From NCBI RefSeq assembly GCF_012986595.1, contig NZ_JAAQYM010000002.1, positions 558,001-622,000 of the forward strand: a stretch of DNA of 64,000 nucleotides, written 5' to 3'. The position numbers were made by a program, and so were the translations under genes. The stretch is from Pseudomonas koreensis. Its GTDB lineage: Bacteria; Pseudomonadota; Gammaproteobacteria; Pseudomonadales; Pseudomonadaceae. Shown piece after piece: positions 1 to 7,886 of this stretch (position 1 is the stretch's first letter; every line of letters begins with the position of its first letter). The notes below the pieces were generated by a model, which made no database searches, was not told where the DNA came from, and worked only from the letters and a program-made list of their open reading frames with translations.

Positions 1-765
1 CGGCAACTGCTCGAACAGCTCGGCCAGCAGCCACAGCAGGAACGTCGCGTAGACCTTCGGTGCCTCGTGCACCAGACGACTGGCATCGAGCAGATGAATG
101 CGCCCGCGGCCGTCCGCCGCCGGTTGCAGAATGTCTTCCAGTTGCAGCGCCGGTTCGCCGAACAATGCTTCAGCGCCCTGCTGTTCCAGGGTCGCCAGCC
201 GACGCAACAGCGCCTGGCTGGAACCGGTGGTCATCAGCGCGGCGTCTTCGCCGAGCAGCTGTGGGTTGTCCTTGAGGTGATTGAGCAGCGCCTTGAGGTC
301 TTTCAGATCGAGCAGCAGCAGGCCTTCGCGGTCCGCCACTTTAAACGCTGCGTACAGCGCCGACTGCTGGCTGTCGGTCAGTTCCAGCAGGCTGCCGATC
401 AACAGCGGGCCCATTTCACTCAAGGTGGTGCGCAAGGGATGACCGGATTCACCGTGAATGTCCCACAGCGTCACCGGATACGCCTGCGGCTTGTAGTCGA
501 GCCAGGGCATCCCGGCGATGCGCTCGGCGACCTTGCCCTGAGGATTGCCGGCGGCGCCGAGGCCGCACAGGTCACCCTTGATATCAGCGGCAAAAACCGC
601 GACGCCGGCGTCACTGAACGCCTCGGCGAGGCGCTGCAAGGTCACGGTCTTGCCAGTCCCGGTCGCCCCGGCGATCAGCCCGTGTCGGTTCGCCAGGCGC
701 ATGGCCTGAGCAATCGGTTGCCCCGCCAGATCGGCACCGATAACGAGTTGCGATGTGTCAGGCAT
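1..765 (-). CDS. HerA/YjgR-like P-loop ATPase (DUF853), N-terminal part
   Basis: The window begins inside this gene, so only the first 255 residues are present; the reading frame starts at ATG 765. Residues 33-40 read GATGTGKT, a Walker A motif, followed by a VFAADIKGDL segment typical of the HerA-like helicase/ATPase family annotated DUF853 (E. coli YjgR). The family is predicted to be a cytoplasmic ring ATPase of unclear physiological role. The gene is transcribed away from the chemoreceptor gene that follows. The C-terminal half, with Walker B and the sensor residues, lies outside the window and cannot be judged. Confidence 0.85.
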   Translation of the reverse strand, partial: MPDTSQLVIGADLAGQPIAQAMRLANRHGLIAGATGTGKTVTLQRLAEAFSDAGVAVFAADIKGDLCGLGAAGNPQGKVAERIAGMPWLDYKPQAYPVTLWDIHGESGHPLRTTLSEMGPLLIGSLLELTDSQQSALYAAFKVADREGLLLLDLKDLKALLNHLKDNPQLLGEDAALMTTGSSQALLRRLATLEQQGAEALFGEPALQLEDILQPAADGRGRIHLLDASRLVHEAPKVYATFLLWLLAELFEQLP

Positions 766-780
766 TTTGTCACCTATTGT

Positions 781-807
781 TAATCTTTAATTCGCTATGG
801 CCGATAG
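781..807 (+). promoter_or_regulatory. FliA (sigma-28) promoter of the chemoreceptor gene
   Basis: TAATCTTT at 781-788 and GCCGATAG at 800-807 are separated by exactly 11 bases. The sigma-28 consensus is TAAAGTTT-N11-GCCGATAA, so the -10 element matches 7 of 8 positions and the spacing is ideal. The predicted transcript would start near 815 and leave a leader of about 137 bases. Placing a chemoreceptor under the flagellar sigma factor is biologically consistent. Confidence 0.7.
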
Positions 808-951
808 ATAAAGGCGAGAACCCGACTGAAAAGTCGGTCGGACATTTCCCTAAGGAGAGTCGGAAATATCAGTTTGTTTCACCCTTGCCCATATTGCGCG
901 TCTTTATAAAAGCACGCCCAGGACATTAAGACCTTAGCGGAACCCCAAGCC

Positions 952-2841
952 ATGAACAAAAATCTGCGCTTCAGCCATAAAATTTTGCTTGCCGCCGCCC
1001 TCATCGTCATCGCCGCTTTCGCCTCGTTCACGCTGTACAACGACTGGCTGCAACGCAACGCGATTCGCGATGACCTGAACAACTATCTCAACGAGATGGG
1101 CGAGGTCACGGCCGACAACATTCAGACCTGGCTCAACGGCCGCATCCTGCTGGTCGAAAACGCCGCCCAGAACATCGCCATCAACCCAGACCCCGCCAAC
1201 GTCGCCAGCCTGCTGGAACAGAAGTCCCTGACCTCGACGTTCATGGCCACTTACCTGGGTGATGCCACCGGGCACTTCACCATCCGCCCGGATGTGAAGA
1301 TGCCCGACGGTTTCGATCCACGGGTGCGCCCTTGGTACAAAGGTGCCGAGAGCAGCAGCGCGTCGACCTTGACCGAACCGTACATCGACGCTGCCACCGG
1401 GCAGTTGATCATCTCCATCGCCACCGCCTCGAAAAAGGCCGGTCAGCGCGTTGGCGTGGTCGGCGGCGACCTGAGCCTGCAAACCCTGGTCGAGACCCTC
1501 ACCGCCCGGGACTTCTCCGGAATGGGCTACGCCTTCCTGGTCAGCGCCGACGGCAAGATCCTGGTGCACCCGGACAAGACGCTGGTGATGAAGACGCTGA
1601 AAGACGCCTATCCGCAGGACACCCCGCGCATCAGCAGCGACTTCAGTGAAATCACCGTCGACGGCAAGACCCGCATCGTCAGCTTCACCCCGATCAAGGG
1701 CCTGCCTTCGGTGAACTGGTACATCGGGCTGTCGGTGGACAAGGACAAAGCCTTCTCGATGCTCAGTGAGTTCCGCACCTCAGCGGTGATCGCTACCGTG
1801 ATCGCAGTGGTGATCATCATCGCGTTGCTGAGCATGCTGATTCGCCTGCTGATCCAGCCACTGCACGTCATGACCCGCGCCATGGAGGACATCGCCGACG
1901 GCGAAGGCGACCTGACCAAGCGCCTGACCATCGTCAACAACGATGAATTTGGTGTGCTGGGTACCGCGTTCAACCGGTTCGTCGAGCGGATTCACGGTTC
2001 GATCCGCGAAGTGTCGTCGGCCACCGGGCAAGTCAACGAGGTCGCCCTGCGTGTGGTCGCGGCTTCCAATTCGTCGATGTACAACTCCGACCAGCAAGCC
2101 TCGCGCACCAGCAGCGTCGCCGCCGCGATCAATCAGCTGGGCGCCGCCGCTCAGGAAATCGCCCGCAACGCCGCGCAAGCCTCGAACCAGGCCAGTGATG
2201 CCCGCGGCCTCGCCGAAGACGGCCAGCAAGTGGTGGATCGCAGCATCAAGGCGATGAATCAACTGTCGAGCATGCTCAGCGCCTCCAGCAGCAACATCGA
2301 GTCGCTGAACAGCAAAACCGTGAACATCGGGCAAATCCTCGAAGTGATCACCAGCATCTCTCAGCAGACCAACCTGCTGGCGCTCAACGCCGCCATCGAA
2401 GCGGCGCGGGCCGGTGAGGCGGGCCGTGGTTTCGCCGTGGTGGCCGATGAAGTGCGCAATCTCGCGCACCGCACCCAGGAATCGGCGCAGCAAGTGCAGA
2501 CCATGATCGAGGAACTGCAAGTCGGCGCCCGGGAATCGGTGAGCACCATGAGCGACAGCCAGCGCCACAGTCAGGACAGCGTGGAAATCGCCAACCTCGC
2601 CGGCGAACGCCTCAACAGCGTGACCCAACGCATCGGCGAGATCGACGGGATGAACCAGTCGGTGGCGACGGCGACCGAGGAACAAACCGCCGTGGTTGAA
2701 TCGATCAACGTCGACATCACCGAGATCAACACGCTGAACCAGGAAGGCGTCGAGAACCTGCAGGCGACCTTGCGCGCCTGCTCGGATCTGGAACAGCAGG
2801 CTGCGCGGCTGAAGCAGTTGGTAGGCAGCTTCCGCATCTAA
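952..2841 (+). CDS. Methyl-accepting chemotaxis protein, PctA/B/C-type amino-acid receptor
   Basis: This 629-residue inner-membrane chemoreceptor has a first membrane segment at about 11-29, a periplasmic double-Cache domain to about 273, a second membrane segment at about 275-298, a HAMP domain and a cytoplasmic signalling hairpin whose conserved tip lies near 466-510. R126, W128, Y129, Y144 and D173 reproduce, at the same numbering, the residues known from P. aeruginosa PctA to bind the amino and carboxyl groups of amino acids, so amino acids are the likely ligands. No C-terminal CheR-tethering pentapeptide is visible; the protein ends in GSFRI. A sigma-28 promoter precedes it. Which of PctA, PctB or PctC it matches best cannot be decided by eye. 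Confidence 0.93.
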   Translation: MNKNLRFSHKILLAAALIVIAAFASFTLYNDWLQRNAIRDDLNNYLNEMGEVTADNIQTWLNGRILLVENAAQNIAINPDPANVASLLEQKSLTSTFMATYLGDATGHFTIRPDVKMPDGFDPRVRPWYKGAESSSASTLTEPYIDAATGQLIISIATASKKAGQRVGVVGGDLSLQTLVETLTARDFSGMGYAFLVSADGKILVHPDKTLVMKTLKDAYPQDTPRISSDFSEITVDGKTRIVSFTPIKGLPSVNWYIGLSVDKDKAFSMLSEFRTSAVIATVIAVVIIIALLSMLIRLLIQPLHVMTRAMEDIADGEGDLTKRLTIVNNDEFGVLGTAFNRFVERIHGSIREVSSATGQVNEVALRVVAASNSSMYNSDQQASRTSSVAAAINQLGAAAQEIARNAAQASNQASDARGLAEDGQQVVDRSIKAMNQLSSMLSASSSNIESLNSKTVNIGQILEVITSISQQTNLLALNAAIEAARAGEAGRGFAVVADEVRNLAHRTQESAQQVQTMIEELQVGARESVSTMSDSQRHSQDSVEIANLAGERLNSVTQRIGEIDGMNQSVATATEEQTAVVESINVDITEINTLNQEGVENLQATLRACSDLEQQAARLKQLVGSFRI

Positions 2842-2846
2842 GATCC

Positions 2847-2925
2847 AAAGATCGCAGCCTGCGGCAGCGCCTACAGGGTGAATAGAAATCCCGTGTAGGC
2901 GCTGCCGCAGGCTGCGATCTTTTTG
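2847..2925. repeat. REP doublet, family A
   Basis: Two inverted copies of the GATCGCAGCCTGCGGCAGC unit flank a short spacer between the chemoreceptor gene and the glycosyltransferase gene. This variant has GCGCCTACA where most family A copies have GCTCCTACA. The folded RNA could also act as a 3' end stabiliser or terminator. Confidence 0.85.
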
Positions 2926-3015
2926 CCCTTGAAACCCACCGCCGATTCCCGACCGAACATCTATTCTGGATAAAGGTCAACCAAGGGAGTGCAACGCAGC
3001 GGAGGGTTGATTACC

Positions 3016-4173
3016 GTGCATATCGCCGACATCACCATGTTCTACGCCCCGGCCAGCGGTGGCGTGCGCACGTACCTGGATGCCAAGCATCGCCGGTTGG
3101 GCGTCAAATCGGCCATTCGCCACAGCCTGCTGATCCCCGGCGCCCATTTCGGTGAACACGACGGCGTCTACACCGTGCCCGCCCCGGCCCTGCCCTTCGG
3201 CAAAGGCTATCGTTTCCCGCTGCGCCTCGCGCCGTGGCGCAATGTCCTGCAGGATTTGCAGCCGGACCTGATCGAAGTCGGCGACCCGTACCTCACCGCG
3301 TGGGCGGCGCTCGACGCACGGCGGCAACTGGACGTACCGGTGATCGGCTTTTACCACTCCGACCTGCCGCTGCTGGTCGGCAATCGCATGGGCCATTGGG
3401 TCACACCGAATGTCGAGGCATACGTGACCAGACTCTACGGCAATTTCGACCGGGTACTGGCGCCCAGCCAAGTGATGGCCGACAAACTCACGGGGCTGGG
3501 CGTGCGCAACGTCTTCGTGCAGCCGCTGGGGGTCGACCTGCAGACCTTTCACCCGCAAGCCCGCGATAACGGCCTGCGCGCCGAACTGGGAATTGCCGAG
3601 GACACGCGCCTGCTGATCTTCGCCGGACGCGGTTCCAAAGAGAAAAACCTGCCCATTCTGCTCAAGTGCATGCAACGCCTCGGCCCGCGCTACCACTTGT
3701 TGTTGGTCGGCTCGTCGATGCCCGCCGTGGTCCCGGACAATGTCAGCGTGATCGACTCATTCTGCCCGGCACCCACCGTCGCCCGGTTGATGGCCAGCGC
3801 CGATGCCTTGCTGCATGCCGGTGATCAGGAGACCTTTGGCCTGGTGATCCTTGAGGCCATGGCCTGCGGGATTCCGGTCGTCGCGGTGGCCGCTGGGGCG
3901 TTCGAGGAAATCGTCAACGAAGCCTGCGGCTTGCTGTGTCTGCCGAACAACCCGCAGGCCATGGCCAACGCGGTCCGCGAGCTGTTCAGTCGCGGCTGCG
4001 TAAAGCTCGGCCAACAAGCCCGGCAACATGTCGAACAGTATTACGCCTGGGACACGGTGTGTCGACAGCCTGCTCGGTCATTATCACGCGGTGCTCGGTC
4101 ACTCGCTGCCGAGGGTGGTCAATGGCTGACTCCTCCAATGGCCGCGCCGTATTGCTGGTGCTGCACGATGTAG
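3016..4173 (+). CDS. Family 4 glycosyltransferase with frameshifted C-terminus
   Basis: The protein is a GT-B fold, GT4-family retaining glycosyltransferase. The N-terminal donor-independent domain begins HIADITMFYAPASGGVRTY, and the C-terminal domain contains the family's EX7E motif within ETFGLVILEA. The start is taken as GTG 3016 because GGAGGG lies 10 bases upstream; GTG 2989 has no spaced ribosome site. The last 37 or so residues (from CRQPARSL on) look like out-of-frame translation. Removing one G near 4059-4061 restores TTC GAC AGC and a reading VDSLLGHYHAVLG-type tail that stops at TGA 4127-4129, exactly overlapping the next gene's ATG 4122. A 370-residue protein was probably intended. 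It heads an operon with a deacetylase and a flippase-like protein. Confidence 0.85.
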   Translation: MHIADITMFYAPASGGVRTYLDAKHRRLGVKSAIRHSLLIPGAHFGEHDGVYTVPAPALPFGKGYRFPLRLAPWRNVLQDLQPDLIEVGDPYLTAWAALDARRQLDVPVIGFYHSDLPLLVGNRMGHWVTPNVEAYVTRLYGNFDRVLAPSQVMADKLTGLGVRNVFVQPLGVDLQTFHPQARDNGLRAELGIAEDTRLLIFAGRGSKEKNLPILLKCMQRLGPRYHLLLVGSSMPAVVPDNVSVIDSFCPAPTVARLMASADALLHAGDQETFGLVILEAMACGIPVVAVAAGAFEEIVNEACGLLCLPNNPQAMANAVRELFSRGCVKLGQQARQHVEQYYAWDTVCRQPARSLSRGARSLAAEGGQWLTPPMAAPYCWCCTM

Positions 4174-4898
4174 CGCCGTCGACGTGGGCGGACTATCGGC
4201 CGTTTGTCGAAGCGGTCGACGCCATCGGCGGCGTACCGATCACCTGGCTGGTGGTGCCGGATTTCCACAGACACGACGCACTGGAAGACCATCCAGCGTT
4301 TTGCCGGATGCTCGACGAGCGGCTTTCCCGTGGCGATGAACTGGCCTTGCACGGCTATTACCATGACGACCGCGAGCCAGCCCCGACCACGCCCCGCGAC
4401 TGGTTCATGCGTCGGATCTACACCCATGAAGGCGAGTTTTATCGTTTGTCCCGCGACGCCGCGCTGGCTCGCCTGCGCGCCGGCATCGATCTGTTCCAGC
4501 GCAATGACTGGCCGTTGCACGGCTTCGTCGCCCCGGCCTGGCTAATGGGTGAGGGCACGCGCCAGGCCCTTCGCGAATTGCCATTGCGCTACACCAGCGA
4601 TCCACAACACCTCTATCCATTACCGGATTTCACCGCCATCGACGCCCCGGGTCTGGTCTGGAGCGCGCGCAGTGCCTGGCGCCGAGGCTTGTCAAAAATC
4701 GTCAGCGATCAACGCGAACAGCAATGGCGCGACGCCCCGGTGATTCGTCTAGGCTTGCACCCGGTAGACATGCGCCACGCATTTTCGCGTGAATACTGGC
4801 TACACACCCTTGAACGGCTGCTGGCGGAAGGACGCAAGCCCATGAACAAAATCGACTGGCTGATCCAACAACGTGAGCGAATGGGACGCGCGGCATGA
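4122..4898 (+). CDS. Polysaccharide deacetylase-type protein (DUF2334)
   Basis: This 258-residue protein begins at ATG 4122, which overlaps by 8 bases the stop that the upstream glycosyltransferase would use if its frameshift were corrected. An early LLVLHDVAPS motif carries the likely catalytic aspartate, and ALHGYYHDD supplies paired metal-binding histidines, as in the NodB-like/DUF2334 carbohydrate esterase fold. The family removes N- or O-acetyl groups from sugars, probably here from the glycan or glycolipid made by the neighbouring transferase, although the substrate is unknown. No signal peptide is visible, suggesting a cytoplasmic site of action. Confidence 0.85.
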   Translation: MADSSNGRAVLLVLHDVAPSTWADYRPFVEAVDAIGGVPITWLVVPDFHRHDALEDHPAFCRMLDERLSRGDELALHGYYHDDREPAPTTPRDWFMRRIYTHEGEFYRLSRDAALARLRAGIDLFQRNDWPLHGFVAPAWLMGEGTRQALRELPLRYTSDPQHLYPLPDFTAIDAPGLVWSARSAWRRGLSKIVSDQREQQWRDAPVIRLGLHPVDMRHAFSREYWLHTLERLLAEGRKPMNKIDWLIQQRERMGRAA

Positions 4899-5890
4899 GT
4901 CGCGGCATTGTTCTGTTGATCGGTCTGCTCGCCGCCGTGCTGATCCCGGTGCTGCTCGGCGGCGGAGAGATCGGCGCGCGGTTGCAGAACTTTCCGCTGC
5001 ATTGGCTGCTGATCATGTTCGGCATGATCCTGCTCTGCTGGGGCATCAATACCCTGCGCCTGCGGTTGTTGCTGGGCGATCAACGCGAGCGGGTAACGCC
5101 GCTGAAAAGCCTGGGCGTGGTCATGGCCGCCGAGTTCGCCTACTGCGCCACCCCCGGCGGCAGTGGCGGGCCGCTGACGATCATGGCGTTGCTGGCGCGC
5201 TGCGGCGTGCGCCCGGCCCGGGGCAGCGCGGTGTTTGCCATGGATCAGTTGAGTGATCTGCTGTTCTTCCTCTGCGCCCTGAGCGGGATTCTGATCTACG
5301 CGTTGTTTCAGCACCTCAGCGACCGCCTGGAGTGGCTGCTGATGGTCAGCGCGGTGTCGCTGTTCGGCGGTTTGTTCAGTTGTGTGCTGCTGGCGCGCTA
5401 TCACCGTCGGCTGATTCTGCTGAGCGGGCGCCTGCTCGCCCGCCTGAACGTGCAACCCGCCACGCGCCGGCGCTGGGCGCGCAAGCTGTTGCACTTTCTC
5501 GACGCGTTTATCGACACGCTCAAGTTGCCGTGGCAAACCCTGGTCAAGGTGTTCGTCCTGACCTGCATGCATTGGCTGCTGCGCTACAGCGTGCTGTACC
5601 TGGCCTTGCGCGGGCTGGGCGCGGACCTGCAATGGGCATGGAGCTTTCTGGTGCAGATGCTGTCGTTGGGCGCCGGGCAGATGAGCCTGCTGCCCGGTGG
5701 CGCAGGCGCGGCGGAACTGACGTCGGCGGCGTTGCTGGCGCCGATGGTCGGCAAATCCACCGCTGCTGCGGCGATTCTGATCTGGCGCGTGGTGACGTTC
5801 TACTTCTATCTGCTGGTGGGCGGGCCGATTTTTCTGTTGATGCTGGGACGGCCGCTGCTCAAGAAGCTGCTGAAGATTCGACAAGCGTAA
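4895..5890 (+). CDS. LPG-synthase-type/flippase-like integral membrane protein (UPF0104)
   Basis: This 331-residue protein has about eight hydrophobic membrane spans and belongs to the lysylphosphatidylglycerol synthase transmembrane (UPF0104/AglD2) family. That family includes the flippase part of MprF and many uncharacterised proteins that sit beside glycosyltransferases. Its ATG 4895 overlaps the deacetylase stop in an ATGA junction, so translation is coupled. A role in moving or anchoring a glycolipid made by the two upstream enzymes is an inference from context only; no aminoacyltransferase domain is attached. Confidence 0.85.
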   Translation: MSRGIVLLIGLLAAVLIPVLLGGGEIGARLQNFPLHWLLIMFGMILLCWGINTLRLRLLLGDQRERVTPLKSLGVVMAAEFAYCATPGGSGGPLTIMALLARCGVRPARGSAVFAMDQLSDLLFFLCALSGILIYALFQHLSDRLEWLLMVSAVSLFGGLFSCVLLARYHRRLILLSGRLLARLNVQPATRRRWARKLLHFLDAFIDTLKLPWQTLVKVFVLTCMHWLLRYSVLYLALRGLGADLQWAWSFLVQMLSLGAGQMSLLPGGAGAAELTSAALLAPMVGKSTAAAAILIWRVVTFYFYLLVGGPIFLLMLGRPLLKKLLKIRQA

Positions 5891-5962
5891 AGATCGCAGA
5901 CTTCGGCAGCTCCTGCATAGAAATACGATCCCTGTAGAAGCTGCCGAAGGCTGCGATCTTTT
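5889..5962. repeat. REP doublet, family A (3' end of operon)
   Basis: Inverted copies of the AGATCGCAG...CTTCGGCAGCTCC unit start at the stop codon of the flippase-like gene and end at the stop codon of a small convergent gene. The left copy has GCAGACTTCGG, a mismatch to the usual GCAGCCTTCGG. Confidence 0.8.
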
Positions 5963-6129
5963 CAGGCTTCTCCCTCCGGCTCAGGTTTCACCTGTTTCCA
6001 CAACTCGGCAGCCCCGGGAAACTCGGTGCCGTCGTCCGGGCTAAGGTCATCCGGGTCATAACGACTCAGGCAGCCCTCCCCCAGGGTGGCCGGCGCTTTC
6101 GAAGTGGCTTTGTCCAGTGGGTCAGTCAC
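5962..6129 (-). CDS. Small conserved acidic protein, 55 aa
   Basis: A 55-residue reading frame starts at GTG 6129, with GAGGA about 8 bases upstream, and stops at TGA 5962-5964. The product is acidic and proline-rich, beginning TDPLDKATSKAP and containing RYDPDDLSPDDG. It has no membrane segment or cysteine pair and no family I can name. It lies just downstream of purU on the same strand, beyond the purU terminator. Codon use is GC-rich and Pseudomonas-like, which supports a real gene. Its function is unknown. Confidence 0.6.
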   Translation of the reverse strand: MTDPLDKATSKAPATLGEGCLSRYDPDDLSPDDGTEFPGAAELWKQVKPEPEGEA

Positions 6130-6154
6130 GGGCAGTTCCTCAAGGGCGGAAACG

Positions 6155-6193
6155 AAAAAGGGCCTGGGACGATTGAACGCCCAGGCCCTTCTT
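6155..6193 (-). terminator. Rho-independent terminator of purU
   Basis: AAGGGCCTGGG at 6158-6168 pairs with CCCAGGCCCTT at 6180-6190. On the minus strand the stem is followed by a run of Ts (complement of 6155-6159), 24 bases beyond the purU stop. Confidence 0.85.
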
Positions 6194-6216
6194 TATTCAA
6201 GTACGTGTAAGTTCGA

Positions 6217-7065
6217 TCAGAACACCACGGTCTTGTTGCCGTGCACCAGCACGCGGTCTTCGAGGTGATAACGCAGGCCACGGGCCAACACCATCTTCTC
6301 GACGTCACGGCCGAAACGCACCATGTCTTCGATGCTGTCGCTGTGGCTGACACGCACCACGTCCTGCTCGATGATCGGACCGGCGTCCAGCTCTTCGGTG
6401 ACGTAGTGGCAGGTCGCGCCGATCAGCTTCACGCCGCGCAGCGACGCTTGATGGTACGGCTTGGCGCCAACGAACGACGGCAGGAAGCTGTGGTGAATGT
6501 TGATCACCTTGTGTGCGTACTCGCGGCACAGCGACGGCGGCAGGATCTGCATGTAGCGCGCCAGCACCACCACTTCGGCGTCGTGCTGCTTGACCAGACG
6601 CGACACCTCGGCGAATGCCGGCTCCTTGTCCTGCGGATTGACCGGGACATGGTAATAAGGAATGCCGTGCCACTCGACCATGCTGCGCAGGTCATTGTGG
6701 TTGGAAATCACACAGGAGATTTCGCAGTCGAGCTCATCACTGTGCCAGCGGTGCAACAAGTCCGCCAGGCAGTGGGATTCGCGGCTGGCCATCAGCACCA
6801 CGCGTTTTTTCTGCTCGGTGTCGGTGATGCGCCAGTCCATCGAGAACTCTTCGGCGATCGGCGCAAACTTCTCGCGCAACACTTCAATACCGAACGGCAG
6901 CGAATCGGCACGAATCTCGTGACGCATGAAGAACCAGCCGTTCTGATTGTCCGAATGGTGGCTCGCTTCGGTAATCCAGCCGTTGTGGGATGCCAGAAAG
7001 TTACTGACTTTGGCAACGATGCCAACGCGGTCAGGGCAGGAAATCACCAACCGAAAGGTGCGCAT
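6217..7065 (-). CDS. purU: Formyltetrahydrofolate deformylase PurU
   Basis: The 282-residue cytoplasmic enzyme hydrolyses 10-formyl-THF to THF and formate, supplying formate for PurT and balancing one-carbon pools. An N-terminal ACT domain (MRTFRLVISCPDRVGIVAKV) is followed by a formyltransferase domain. The active-site region INIHHSFLPSF contains the conserved Asn-His pair, and the catalytic aspartate lies in the ATCHYVTEELDAGPII segment. The start at MRTF (7065) fits the family; an upstream in-frame extension to 7101 looks untranslated. The neighbour order purU-mvaT-sbcB is the one I recall from PAO1. Confidence 0.97.
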   Translation of the reverse strand: MRTFRLVISCPDRVGIVAKVSNFLASHNGWITEASHHSDNQNGWFFMRHEIRADSLPFGIEVLREKFAPIAEEFSMDWRITDTEQKKRVVLMASRESHCLADLLHRWHSDELDCEISCVISNHNDLRSMVEWHGIPYYHVPVNPQDKEPAFAEVSRLVKQHDAEVVVLARYMQILPPSLCREYAHKVINIHHSFLPSFVGAKPYHQASLRGVKLIGATCHYVTEELDAGPIIEQDVVRVSHSDSIEDMVRFGRDVEKMVLARGLRYHLEDRVLVHGNKTVVF

Positions 7066-7405
7066 GGGGGGAAAACTCCAGAACTTCGCAAAGGCGGCCA
7101 TTCTAGCGATTGTGCGCGGAAACTGCAGTATTGATGACCGTGTCTCGCCGAGATGGCGCGATTCACGGGTAATCGGTGCCCTGCGTACTCAAGTGACGGC
7201 GCGCCAATGCCACTGTCTCAGGCCGATAATTGTGAATAATCGTGATGACTGCATCACATTATTTAACAGCGCATTCAATTTACCGGTTAATTCTCGTAAC
7301 TAACTCAAATAAAAAAACCGGTTAAATGTTTACTTGATGAAACAGCCTGACTATTATTGCGGCACTGTCCCCTGCCATTCAACACCTCCACATAAGGTAG
7401 TTATC
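7066..7405. other. AT-rich divergent promoter region, purU/mvaT
   Basis: These 340 bases between divergent purU and mvaT become markedly AT-rich from about 7200 to 7380. The sequence ACCGGTTAA occurs twice, at 7282-7290 and 7317-7325, 35 bases apart. MvaT-type proteins prefer AT-rich DNA and often autoregulate, so this stretch is a plausible MvaT target. I could not assign a convincing -35/-10 pair. Confidence 0.5.
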
Positions 7406-7783
7406 ATGTCGTTGATCAACGAATATCGTGCCACTGAAGAAGCCATCAAAGAGCTGCAAGCCCGTTTGAAGAACCTGTCGCAAGACGACAAATTGCAAGC
7501 CGAGCTGGAATTCGAAGGCAAACTGCGCACCCTGATGGGCGAATACTCCAAGTCCCTGCGCGACATCATTGCCCTGCTGGATCCAGAATCGAAAACCAAG
7601 GGCACCCGTGGCGCCGCTGTAAAAACTACCGGCACCAAGCGCGCACGCAAAGTTAAACAATACAAAAACCCGCACAACGGCGAAGTCATCGAAACCAAAG
7701 GTGGCAACCACAAGACTCTGAAAGAGTGGAAAGCCAAGTGGGGCGGTGACGTGGTTGAAGGCTGGGCTACCCTGCTGGGCTAA
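7406..7783 (+). CDS. mvaT: H-NS-like nucleoid protein MvaT
   Basis: This 125-residue protein matches the MvaT family along its length: an N-terminal coiled-coil oligomerisation segment (SLINEYRATEEAIKELQARL), a linker, and a C-terminal DNA-binding domain containing the basic RKVKQYKNPHNG stretch and KTLKEWKAKWGG. It silences AT-rich and horizontally acquired DNA and functions like H-NS. The start is ATG 7406, preceded by TAAGGTAG. A strong hairpin terminator follows the stop. It stands alone between purU and sbcB. MvaU-type paralogues share this fold, so the paralogue name is less sure than the family. Confidence 0.96.
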   Translation: MSLINEYRATEEAIKELQARLKNLSQDDKLQAELEFEGKLRTLMGEYSKSLRDIIALLDPESKTKGTRGAAVKTTGTKRARKVKQYKNPHNGEVIETKGGNHKTLKEWKAKWGGDVVEGWATLLG

Positions 7784-7824
7784 GCCGCAACGCCGGTCGC
7801 CGACTGATTCTGCGGCCCATGAAA

Positions 7825-7851
7825 AACGCCAGCATACGCTGGCGTTTTTTT
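7825..7851. terminator. Bidirectional terminator between mvaT and sbcB
   Basis: ACGCCAGC and GCTGGCGT form a stem around ATAC, with an A run on the left and seven Ts on the right, so it can serve convergent mvaT and sbcB. Confidence 0.9.
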
Positions 7852-7886
7852 ATGCCCGGCCTTTCATGGACGCACTATGTTCGATT

